NCBI RefSeq assembly: GCF_022549775.1
Contig: NZ_JAKZGP010000014.1
Span: 1 to 64,000, forward strand
Reading direction: 5' to 3'
DNA from: Belliella filtrata
Lineage (GTDB): Bacteria; Bacteroidota; Bacteroidia; Cytophagales; Cyclobacteriaceae
DNA: 64,000 nucleotides
This document shows, piece after piece, positions 1 to 7,411 of this stretch. The position numbers and the translations under genes were made by a program. The notes under the pieces were generated by a model that had not been told where the DNA came from, did no database searches, and was given only the letters and a program-made list of their open reading frames with translations. The stretch's first letter is position 1. Each line of letters starts with the position of its first letter.

Positions 1-120
1 TATATCCAAAACTACCTCGATGAGTTCTGTTATAGGCTAAACAGAAGATATTTTGGAGAAAAACTATTTGATAGACTTGTTATTGCGTCAGTTCAGCCTT
101 ACTGGCAAAGTAGCGTATAA
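1..120 (+). pseudogene. C-terminal end of an IS1595-family (ISXO2-like) transposase, cut by the window edge
   Basis: The frame is open from base 1 and stops at 118-120. The 39 visible residues include YLDEFCYRLNRR and FGEKLFDRL, which match the end of the ISXO2-like DDE transposase domain. This is family recognition from a short tail. Only 16 bp separate the stop codon from the first CRISPR repeat. That leaves little room for a normal terminal inverted repeat, so the element is probably truncated or has landed inside the array. Whether the transposase is intact cannot be judged because its start is outside the window. Confidence 0.72.
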
Positions 121-136
121 TCATATTTCATTATTT

Positions 137-455
137 GTCAGAGTACCACATCCACTAAAACAAGGATTAAGACCAAACTAAAAAACCTTTGAAAGAATTA
201 ACTTCCAGTCAGAGTACCACATCCACTAAAACAAGGATTAAGACTAGTATCTCTTTTCTTTGGTCTTCAGATAGGTTATTGTCAGAGTACCACATCCACT
301 AAAACAAGGATTAAGACTTTTTCCTAGTTCTCTATGAACCCCTAGTAGGAGTGTCAGAGTACCACATCCACTAAAACAAGGATTAAGACCGTACTTCATC
401 CCTTCTTTTCTCCCTTAACTCCCTAGTCAGAGTACCACATCCACTAAAACAAGGA
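137..455 (+). CRISPR. CRISPR array 1: four full 37-bp repeats plus a truncated last repeat, four spacers
   Basis: Full repeats lie at 137-173, 208-244, 281-317 and 353-389. A shortened fifth repeat lies at 426-455. Spacers are 34-36 bp. The repeat starts GTCAGAGTACC and ends GGATTAAGAC, and its end resembles the 8-nt 5' handle of type I and III crRNAs. The last repeat keeps 30 bp and then changes to GGACGATGCG, exactly as in array 2. This puts the distal end on the right and transcription rightwards. No leader is present, because the transposase remnant lies immediately to the left. The array may therefore be silent. The type cannot be assigned without cas genes. Confidence 0.97.
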
Positions 456-573
456 GGACGATGCGTTAAGAAAATATTCAGTGAATATTTTTAGCATTGG
501 GCCAGGTTGCAGGGTGAGCCTGTTTTCGACAAACAGATGAAAAAACTACGTACCATCCCGATCCGCCTTCGCT
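456..573. repeat. CRISPR trailer copy, shared with the end of array 2 and the 187-bp repeats
   Basis: From the truncated repeat onward, 426-573 is nearly identical to 7382-7530, with a few substitutions. It includes an AT-rich inverted repeat (arms AAAATATTCA and TGAATATTTT around one G) and the core GCATTGGGCCAGG that starts each 187-bp unit at 7450, 7637 and 7823. Similarity fades after about 560. The copy shows that the two arrays share an origin and gives a pair of direct repeats bracketing the island. Confidence 0.9.
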
Positions 574-877
574 ATTCTTGAGAAGTGAGAGTTTAGAGAA
601 TAGACAACAAGGTTCCAGAAGAAAAAAGCAAAGAATCAATACAAAAAGAATCAATCACTATTTTTATTCCCAACTTCGGTAGTTAGTCGAATGTTTGAAT
701 GCGCCAGGTCTATAGTACGGGAGTCATTTTTTGGATTGAAAGAATCTGTTGGCTGCCGTTAGTTTTCCTTTTGATTGATTTTTTTCAGGGGGAGTTGTTG
801 GTGTGAAAATAGATTTCCTACTTCAAGACTTTCTTTGTAATGTTCAATCGCAGTTAAACTTTAAACTATTTAAAACT

Positions 878-976
878 ATGACAACTGAAATTAAAAAAAC
901 GACTGAGGAGATCATTGAGATTGTGTTGGTGGGAGCGCTGGAGATTCTCCGAAAGTTGATGCAAAAGGAAAAGTAA
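878..976 (+). CDS. 32-residue small protein, copy 1 of the tandem cassette
   Basis: The ATG at 878 opens a 32-codon frame beginning MTTEIKKTTEE and ending LRKLMQKEK. The middle (IIEIVLVGALEIL) is hydrophobic and would form an amphipathic helix with charged ends. The protein is identical in copy 2. The start is supported by the leader it shares with the gene at 4608: TTTGTAATGTTCAAT followed by AT-rich DNA and ATGACAA. The function is unknown. The small size, the helix and the structured downstream DNA allow a small-toxin or membrane-peptide role, but nothing proves it. An 81-codon frame on the other strand is judged spurious. Confidence 0.55.
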   Translation: MTTEIKKTTEEIIEIVLVGALEILRKLMQKEK

Positions 977-1156
977 GAAACCTGGGGTGTTTCTGAAAAT
1001 CCAAAGGGTGGCAGGAATGCTACGTAGCGAGTTGGTACGGTGCTCGGGTTTGTGCCCGCAGCCGTGAATATGTAATCGGATGTTTTCACTAACTTCTAAA
1101 GTATAGAAAAATTCATAATCACGATATTAATTCGGTAGGCGATCGTCATCGCTCCC

Positions 1157-1201
1157 GTGGTCCTAGGGATCATAGCCGAAGAACTGGAAAAGAAGAAGTA
1201 G
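1157..1201 (+). other. Possible second tiny frame in cassette tail (copy 1)
   Basis: A frame reading VVLGIIAEELEKKK and then stop looks protein-like: a hydrophobic run followed by a charged tail. It is kept in copy 2 at 1702-1746, with a conservative change just upstream (CCC to CTC). An in-frame TAG at 1136-1138 limits it on the left. The only usual start is GTG at 1157, giving 14 residues. It could be a remnant of a longer peptide. Confidence is low. Confidence 0.2.
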
Positions 1202-1422
1202 TCAAGACAGAGAGTTGTCGGCGAAACTTAAATGGGTGCTTGAATGCGCCGGATGTATGGTACGGCAGTCATTTTTTGGATTGAGAGGGTCTGATGACTG
1301 CCGTTAATTTTTCTCAGGATAGATTTTTTTCAGGGGGAGTTGTTGTTGTGAAAATAGATTTCCTACTTCAAGACTTTCTTTGTAATGTTCAATCGCAGTT
1401 AAACTTTAAACTATTTAAAATT

Positions 1423-1521
1423 ATGACAACTGAAATTAAAAAAACGACTGAGGAGATCATTGAGATTGTGTTGGTGGGAGCGCTGGAGATTCTCCGAAAG
1501 TTGATGCAAAAGGAAAAGTAA
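1423..1521 (+). CDS. 32-residue small protein, copy 2 of the tandem cassette
   Basis: This is the second copy of the peptide encoded at 878, with the same 32 residues and the same leader. The base before the start differs (TTATG instead of CTATG). A longer frame from 1294 contains it, but that frame is absent from copy 1 because the upstream bases differ. The ATG at 1423 is therefore the likelier start. The exact protein identity fits either selection or very recent duplication. The function is unknown. Confidence 0.55.
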   Translation: MTTEIKKTTEEIIEIVLVGALEILRKLMQKEK

Positions 1522-1922
1522 GAAACCTGGGGTGTTTCTGAAAATCCAAAGGGTGGCAGGAATGCTACGTAGCGAGTTGGTACGGTGCTCGGGTTTGTGC
1601 CAGCAGCCGTGAATATGTAATCGGATGTTTTCACTAACTTCTAAAGCATAGAAAAATTCATAATCACGATATTAATTCGGTAGGCGATCGTCATCGCTCT
1701 CGTGGTCCTAGGGATCATAGCCGAAGAACTGGAAAAGAAGAAGTAGTCAAGACAGGGAGTTGTCGGCGAAACTTAGATGGATGCTTGAATGCACTGAGTG
1801 TATGGTACGGCAGTCATTTTTTGGATTGAGAGGGTCTGTTGGCTGCAGTTAGTTTTTTGTTGTTGTACTTTTAGTGATACATGACAAATTTTTCATATTT
1901 TAACTGATCAAATAATTTACGT

Positions 1923-2990
1923 ATGCCTGCTACTAAATATGCTCAAATTCGATATCGGATATTAGATGAAATTTTACAGGTTAAGAATAAGCGTAACACA
2001 TTGGAATATCTTACAAAAAGGTGTACCGAGGGTGTAGACCGAATCGCATCCTTGGGTGATACTTATAGTGTAAGTTCCCGGCAAATAAGGAATGACTTAA
2101 ACTTCATGGAGAGTGACTTAGGATTTGAAGCGCCCATTATTTCGGAAAAGATACCTGGGGAAAATAGAAATTTTTTCTACTATGAAGATGCTAGTTTTAG
2201 TATTTCCAAAAGTCCACTGAATGAAGAGGATATTTCCAATCTTAAATCTTCTTTATATTTATTACAACGTTTCGGAGGTACTTTTCATGACCAATTCTGG
2301 ATTGAAGATTTCGAATTACGGATTAAGACATTGCCTGTGAAGAAGCAATTAGATGAACAGCAAAAAAATGCTACAGCTGCTCCTGTACTTGTACAGTTTG
2401 ATCATCAAGATCAAGATGCGGGTGGTAGCTCATTTATCATTCCTTTATATCAAGCTATCGAAAAAAAAGAGTCACTATTGGTGCAATATCAGGAGTTTTC
2501 TTCCCCTGAAATCAAGCAATACCGTATTTCACCCTATTTGCTCAAGCAATTTAACAGAAGATGGTTTGTTTTATGTTCCAGTGAAGGTTTGTCTTATGTA
2601 ACTACCCTACCTCTTGACCGAATTAAAGGGCTTGAGCCTTCAGACCACACCTTTGATCCATATCCTGGTCCTGGGGAGGAACCGCAAGAGTTTTTTGAAG
2701 ATATTATTGGTGTTACGAATGATGTGCGTGTGCCTGTAGAAGTAGTAGAGTTGTATGTATATAAAAATTTACTACCCTACCTCACTACCAAATTGCTGCA
2801 TGAGTCCCAACGTTCACATAACCCTACCGATCATCCTGACTGGTTTTCAATTAAAATCCATGTCAAACCTAATTATGAAATGTTTGCTTTATTGATTTCT
2901 TATGGACCTAGGTTAAAAGTTGTAGGGCCGAAGTCAGTACGGTTAAAAATGAAAGAGCTGATTACCGAAATGAAGGAGCATTATTTATAA
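1923..2990 (+). CDS. WYL-domain transcriptional regulator
   Basis: The protein has 355 residues. The N-terminal part (about 1-85) is helical with a winged-helix look (SVSSRQIRNDLNFMES), as in the DeoR-like HTH of this family. Residues about 165-250 carry the WYL core, with the typical run RISPYLLKQFNRRWFVL and the later PLDRI. A WCX-like C-terminal region follows. WYL proteins sense ligands, possibly nucleic-acid related, and often sit beside CRISPR and phage-defence loci (known for the family). Here it lies between two CRISPR arrays and upstream of the HNH and DUF4407 genes, so it may regulate the island (inference). A strong terminator follows the stop, so it is probably monocistronic. Confidence 0.88.
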   Translation: MPATKYAQIRYRILDEILQVKNKRNTLEYLTKRCTEGVDRIASLGDTYSVSSRQIRNDLNFMESDLGFEAPIISEKIPGENRNFFYYEDASFSISKSPLNEEDISNLKSSLYLLQRFGGTFHDQFWIEDFELRIKTLPVKKQLDEQQKNATAAPVLVQFDHQDQDAGGSSFIIPLYQAIEKKESLLVQYQEFSSPEIKQYRISPYLLKQFNRRWFVLCSSEGLSYVTTLPLDRIKGLEPSDHTFDPYPGPGEEPQEFFEDIIGVTNDVRVPVEVVELYVYKNLLPYLTTKLLHESQRSHNPTDHPDWFSIKIHVKPNYEMFALLISYGPRLKVVGPKSVRLKMKELITEMKEHYL

Positions 2991-3070
2991 GTTAAATTTT
3001 TTCATTTAAATAATTGACTGTAAATAGGTTGTTGTAGTTTCAAAAATTTTATTAAAGAACTTAATCAGAG

Positions 3071-3111
3071 AGCCTAAGTAGGAAGATAGACTTCCTTCTT
3101 AGGCTTTTATT
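3071..3111 (+). terminator. Intrinsic terminator after the WYL gene
   Basis: Arms AGCCTAAG and CTTAGGCT enclose a second stem, GGAAG and CTTCC, and are followed by TTTTATTTT. It separates the WYL gene from the HNH gene. Confidence 0.85.
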
Positions 3112-3162
3112 TTGTGTCAACAATTAGGGAAATAGAATCAAATCGAAGAAAGGAGGCCAATC

Positions 3163-3447
3163 ATGACAGTTATTGAAACAACAGCAGCGGAGCAATACAT
3201 GGAACAGTTACTTGATCCGAGGTGGAGAGCACTTAGGCAGGAGATTATTGAGCGGGATGCTGGCAGGTGCAGGTCTTGTGGGAGAGAGGATTCCCTTCAG
3301 GTGCATCATCGACAGTACCATGTTATTGGTTTTTCTGGAGTTTGGAAAAAGCCCTGGGAGTATGAGGCCAGCCTATTAGTGACCTTATGTCAACGCTGCC
3401 ATGAAGCTGGACATGGACAATATCAAGTTCCAATAATTTCTGTTTAA
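3163..3447 (+). CDS. Small HNH-type nuclease-like protein
   Basis: The protein has 94 residues. Visible zinc and HNH elements are Cys36-x2-Cys39, His48-His49, and Cys76-x2-Cys79 with His80 and His84. The pattern matches short HNH endonucleases of the McrA or phage type, which are metal-dependent DNA nickases or nucleases. The start has an unusually strong Shine-Dalgarno (AAGGAGG, 7 bp before ATG), which is rare in Bacteroidota and may mark foreign origin. It lies 30 bp upstream of the DUF4407 gene in the same direction, so co-transcription is plausible. The substrate is unknown. A role in mobile-element DNA processing or in defence is inference. Confidence 0.75.
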   Translation: MTVIETTAAEQYMEQLLDPRWRALRQEIIERDAGRCRSCGREDSLQVHHRQYHVIGFSGVWKKPWEYEASLLVTLCQRCHEAGHGQYQVPIISV

Positions 3448-3477
3448 AAAATCATTCACATTTAAATTTCTACGATC

Positions 3478-4470
3478 ATGACAACTTTCTTAAAATTATT
3501 CTCGACAATATTTCAGTACGATTTTTCAACGGTTCAGAAGCAGCCAACGCGTAGCAAGCAGAAAATAGTAACCTTGGGTCAATTGTTGTTGATTCCATTG
3601 GTGATGTGGGTTTTTTCAGGTTTTTACTTTAGTTATGCCTTGATTGGGTTGGACTTGGTTTCTTCCGTGCTGGTAGCGTTGGTATTGGGTGGCTTTATTT
3701 TTATCATAGACCGAAGCTTTATTTCAAGTCCTCAGACAAAGCATAAAACTGGATTAGGGATACTTCGGATCACCTTTGCTGTATTTTCGACGGTTTTGGG
3801 TTCCTTGGCTATTGATATGGCACTATTTTCAGGGGATTTGGAGGAGTATAGGCAAAAGAAGGGTACTGATGAGCGAGTGGTTCATGCGGAATCTTATAAA
3901 GAGCAGCATCAGGGTGAAGTAAGTAGACTATTAAGTGAAAAAGAACGTGCGGCTCAGGTATTCAGTGCCTTAAGGGATATCCACATCAAAGAAATGGATG
4001 GTGAAGGAGGTACAGGTAAAAAGGGATTTGGAAAAGTGGCACAGGCTAAGGCTCAAGAAAAGGATAAAGCAGCAGTTTATCTGGCCCAAGTAGGGCAAAA
4101 GTATGAGGAGGCTGTCAGGGAATTAGAGGAACGCTCCTTGGTATATGGAGAGGAAATGGCGGAAAAGCGCTCCGATGCTTTGCTAAGTAAATTGACTGAT
4201 TTGCACGAATTTGTATGTAGCAGTACGATGACCTTGGTTATCTATCTGTTTTTCTTTGGGTTTGTGTTTTTAATTGAGTCCTACTTTATCTTGTATAAGA
4301 TGGCAGTTTCGGAGACCATTTTTGAGAGTTTCTTACAGGCCGAAGAGGAGTATGCCTTACAGCAATTGGATGCGTATCGGATGGCACGGGAGCAGACGGT
4401 TCGTGAGATTGAGGTTTTGGGGCAAGATCGGTCAAAAATCAAGAGGTTGATTAGTCGTGATGTGGGATGA
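3478..4470 (+). CDS. DUF4407-family integral membrane protein with periplasmic or cytosolic helical region
   Basis: The protein has 330 residues. Hydrophobic segments lie near residues 32-54, 58-80, 93-118 and 243-266. Between the third and fourth is a long charged helical region (about 120-240) rich in Glu, Lys and Gln. The N-terminal layout, with IIDRSFISS after the second segment and a hydrophobic segment ending in DMALFSGDLEE, matches DUF4407, a family of unknown function. The gene begins ATGACAAC like the small ORFs at 878 and 1423, after an AT-rich leader. It is followed by a soluble coiled-coil gene, and the two may form a membrane-anchored pair. No enzymatic motif was seen. Confidence 0.8.
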   Translation: MTTFLKLFSTIFQYDFSTVQKQPTRSKQKIVTLGQLLLIPLVMWVFSGFYFSYALIGLDLVSSVLVALVLGGFIFIIDRSFISSPQTKHKTGLGILRITFAVFSTVLGSLAIDMALFSGDLEEYRQKKGTDERVVHAESYKEQHQGEVSRLLSEKERAAQVFSALRDIHIKEMDGEGGTGKKGFGKVAQAKAQEKDKAAVYLAQVGQKYEEAVRELEERSLVYGEEMAEKRSDALLSKLTDLHEFVCSSTMTLVIYLFFFGFVFLIESYFILYKMAVSETIFESFLQAEEEYALQQLDAYRMAREQTVREIEVLGQDRSKIKRLISRDVG

Positions 4471-4550
4471 TTCAGGGTATTTTTTGATGGATGGGCCTGG
4501 TACGAATTTTTTAGCCCCACATTTTCAGAACTGGTGTGAAAGTGGGAAGA

Positions 4551-4578
4551 TTGGTTTCCTAGTGGGTAAGTAAGTTTG
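4551..4578 (+). promoter_or_regulatory. Promoter and leader module shared with the 545-bp cassettes
   Basis: TAAGTTTG at 4571-4578 matches the Bacteroidota -7 box TAnnTTTG, with TTGG about 17 bp upstream. The surrounding 60 bases (GGTGTGAAA, then GATTGGTTTCCTA, then TTTGTAATGTTCAAT) closely resemble those before the small ORFs at 878 and 1423. Their box is the weaker TTTCTTTG. The same regulatory module therefore appears three times in this island. Confidence 0.5.
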
Positions 4579-4607
4579 TAATGTTCAATTTAAACAAATA
4601 TAAGGTT

Positions 4608-5165
4608 ATGACAATTTTCAGCAGATTATTCGGAAAAAGACCGGCAGTGGCTACAGTGCAAGAGCAGCCGAAAGTAGTAGAAGCTCCCGTAGTTGATAGA
4701 GCTCTTTTCATAGAAGAGGCAGCACCTGAGCCAAAAAGAAGTAGGGAGGAGACGCTAACTATCTTGGAGGAGTTGAAGAGCAGGGATTATGAGCGTATGG
4801 GTAAGGAAGACGGGTATGAGTTCAAGGATTTTTCGAGGATGGACCTACAGTTGGAGTTGATTGCAGCGGATTTCCGGGAGGCATATGATAAGGAGCTTGC
4901 AAAAGTAAGTTATCAGCTTTCTGAGTTGGAGGCAGTACTTGAGGAGCGTTTGAGAGAGACTATTCCTGGGATTTACCGAGAGCTGGAGACGAAGTACAAG
5001 TCATTGAAGGCGAAGGAGCGGGAGTTGTTGTTGCAGAAGGATTTGGCGGTCACGGGAGAAGGTTATGTAGAGCGAGCTATGAAGTATTATCGAGCAGGAT
5101 TTAAGGCGGGTTTGGGTGTAAGGCTGAAGGGTGACTTGATGTTTAAGCATATAAGTGTGGTATGA
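4608..5165 (+). CDS. Hypothetical charged coiled-coil protein, partner candidate of the DUF4407 protein
   Basis: From ATG 4608 the protein has 185 residues. An in-frame ATG at 4581 is nine codons earlier. The later start is preferred because the cassette leaders have the same upstream ATG followed by an early stop, with translation starting at ATGACAA. The N-terminus (MTIFSRLFGKRP) is short and basic-amphipathic. Residues about 50-165 are highly charged and predicted helical (LEAVLEERLRE, KSLKAKERELLLQK). No known domain was recognised. It lies 137 bp after the DUF4407 gene and before a terminator. Structural or regulatory work with the membrane protein is inference. Confidence 0.6.
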   Translation: MTIFSRLFGKRPAVATVQEQPKVVEAPVVDRALFIEEAAPEPKRSREETLTILEELKSRDYERMGKEDGYEFKDFSRMDLQLELIAADFREAYDKELAKVSYQLSELEAVLEERLRETIPGIYRELETKYKSLKAKERELLLQKDLAVTGEGYVERAMKYYRAGFKAGLGVRLKGDLMFKHISVV

Positions 5166-5228
5166 AAAGTAGCAATTTGAATGAATATTTATGGGGAGGC
5201 AGCCTGAAACTGCCAGTAGCGCTTGGGT

Positions 5229-5263
5229 ACTCCCAGGGATTCATTTCCTTTGGGAGTTTTTTT
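5229..5263 (+). terminator. Intrinsic terminator closing the DUF4407/coiled-coil genes
   Basis: Arms ACTCCCA and TGGGAGT lie about 15 bases apart and are followed by seven or more T residues. It isolates the genes on the left from the CRISPR leader on the right. Confidence 0.85.
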
Positions 5264-5431
5264 ATGTCGGTGCGGGATAAAAGGCATGATTCGGGTATTT
5301 GTAAAACCTAAAAAAGGTGTAGATTTGAACAAAAGACAGTCACTTATGCGTTTTATTTTTGTAAAACTAAGAATTTTTGATAGGTTTTTCATTTGTAAGC
5401 GTTTGAAAATCAATCAAAACTGGAGTTGGCT
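5264..5431 (+). promoter_or_regulatory. CRISPR leader of array 2
   Basis: This is 168 bp between the terminator and the first repeat. It is AT-rich, with several T-runs and no convincing gene. Its position at the end opposite the degenerate repeat makes it the leader, which should carry the crRNA promoter and the acquisition signal. The promoter could not be pinned down. Array 1 has no matching sequence. Confidence 0.7.
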
Positions 5432-7411
5432 GTCAGAGTACCACATCCACTAAAACAAGGATTAAGACTTTAGTTGTAAAATTCTTTTCTAATGTTGTAA
5501 CTTGGTCAGAGTACCACATCCACTAAAACAAGGATTAAGACTCAGTAACATAAGCGTAGTTAAATCTCGACCAACGTCAGAGTACCACATCCACTAAAAC
5601 AAGGATTAAGACAATAAAGAATGGGATTAAAGAACCAAACCAAGAAAGTCAGAGTACCACATCCACTAAAACAAGGATTAAGACTAGATAATCCTTAACT
5701 AATGGATTATCTTTTAGGAGGTCAGAGTACCACATCCACTAAAACAAGGATTAAGACTATCCAATGTTTTACCGAATGCAGCTTGATTCACTCGTCAGAG
5801 TACCACATCCACTAAAACAAGGATTAAGACGTTATAAAAGAAGTTTTCACCATATTCTTTACAGTCAGAGTACCACATCCACTAAAACAAGGATTAAGAC
5901 CTTGATTTCTTGGACATTAATAATGATATTTTTCATAGTCAGAGTACCACATCCACTAAAACAAGGATTAAGACCCTCAGGAGTGAACCCTGTATAGGAG
6001 GTCACCAACTGTCAGAGTACCACATCCACTAAAACAAGGATTAAGACTATATACTTCGTATAAATTGGAGCTTCAGAAGGAGTCAGAGTACCACATCCAC
6101 TAAAACAAGGATTAAGACATTGTTATGTGGCTGTTTACTTCAATTATAGTATAGTCAGAGTACCACATCCACTAAAACAAGGATTAAGACTCTTTGATTT
6201 CTTGTATTCCAATAATTACTTTCATAGTCAGAGTACCACATCCACTAAAACAAGGATTAAGACTTTTTTTTGACCTTCCGATAGGTTATTGTTTTTGATG
6301 GTCAGAGTACCACATCCACTAAAACAAGGATTAAGACTCAAAGGTGTAAAACCTATGGATAGTCACTTTGAGTCAGAGTACCACATCCACTAAAACAAGG
6401 ATTAAGACAACATAAATTTTGCGAAATTATCTTGATTTAATTGTCAGAGTACCACATCCACTAAAACAAGGATTAAGACAGAGAATGCTGTTGCTGTACA
6501 AGAAGACGCTTGTCGTCAGAGTACCACATCCACTAAAACAAGGATTAAGACAGGTTTAAAGAGAAGCTTTTGTTTTCCAATCTTAAGTCAGAGTACCACA
6601 TCCACTAAAACAAGGATTAAGACTTGGTTTATTATAGAAGAAAGTTTCAAAAAAGTACTGTCAGAGTACCACATCCACTAAAACAAGGATTAAGACGATT
6701 TTTATTAGGTTGTTGTTTATCGTTGTGATACGTCAGAGTACCACATCCACTAAAACAAGGATTAAGACTAGTTATCAAGAAAGTTTCAAATTATGTTCAA
6801 CGAATGTCAGAGTACCACATCCACTAAAACAAGGATTAAGACCCTCATATTTTCTGTATACCCGTGTTATGAGGTGTTTGGTCAGAGTACCACATCCACT
6901 AAAACAAGGATTAAGACTTGCTTCTTTGATTTCTTGGATTCTAATAATTATGTCAGAGTACCACATCCACTAAAACAAGGATTAAGACTATGATCTAAAT
7001 AACCATAATCATATATTTTACCATTGTCAGAGTACCACATCCACTAAAACAAGGATTAAGACACCATACCATCACACCCCTCTTTCCCCGTCAGAGTACC
7101 ACATCCACTAAAACAAGGATTAAGACTTTGTAGACCAAGTTTTTAACTCAACTGTTTGAGGAGTCAGAGTACCACATCCACTAAAACAAGGATTAAGACA
7201 TCCCACTTCCATTGGATCATGGGAACTTATGACTGTCAGAGTACCACATCCACTAAAACAAGGATTAAGACTTAATTTCCCCGACGTTTACTTTCTGTTT
7301 AATTTTAGTCAGAGTACCACATCTACTAAAACAAGGATTAAGACTGAAGAATTGATTCGCAGGGGTTTTATATTCCTGCTCGTCAGAGTACCACATCCAC
7401 TAAAACAAGGA
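5432..7411 (+). CRISPR. CRISPR array 2: 27 full repeats and one truncated last repeat, 27 spacers
   Basis: The 37-bp repeat is the same as in array 1. Repeats start at 5432, 5505, 5576, 5648, 5721, 5794, 5864, 5938, 6011, 6082, 6154, 6227, 6301, 6372, 6443, 6515, 6587, 6660, 6732, 6806, 6881, 6952, 7026, 7090, 7163, 7235, 7308 and 7382. Spacers are 33-38 bp except number 23 (7063-7089), which has 27. The repeat at 7308 has one C-to-T change and the last keeps only 30 bp, so the right end is the oldest. The repeat ends ATTAAGAC, a likely crRNA 5' handle. No cas genes are visible here. If present, they lie outside, perhaps left of the window. Confidence 0.99.

Larger units (their letters stand above)
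691..1857 (+). repeat. Tandem 545-bp cassette: two full copies and a partial third
   Basis: The marker AGTCATTTTTTGGATTGA recurs at 722, 1267 and 1812, spaced exactly 545 bp. Units are about 691-1235 and 1236-1780, with a 77-bp partial copy after them. Each full unit holds a promoter-like leader, a 32-codon ORF and a GC-richer tail of about 220 bp. The tail can fold, for example around GGGTTTGTGCCC and around GCGATCGTCATCGC. The two full copies differ at only a few positions downstream of the ORF but more in the first 100 bp. This suggests a recent duplication or conversion of the ORF-plus-tail part. Confidence 0.92.

Noticed and set aside
844-1634. An 81-codon frame on the minus strand present in both 545-bp cassettes
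   Set aside because: It lies opposite the 32-residue gene and structured tail. Its conservation follows from the DNA duplication, and the plus-strand frame has the shared leader.
5189-5453. Frames of about 75 codons on both strands in the CRISPR leader
   Set aside because: They cover a terminator and the first repeat and have no protein-like pattern.
318-6010. Similarity between spacers 318-352 and 5975-6010 (TGAACCC and TAGGAG)
   Set aside because: The common parts are short and gapped, and the shared reading frame is broken by a stop in one of them.
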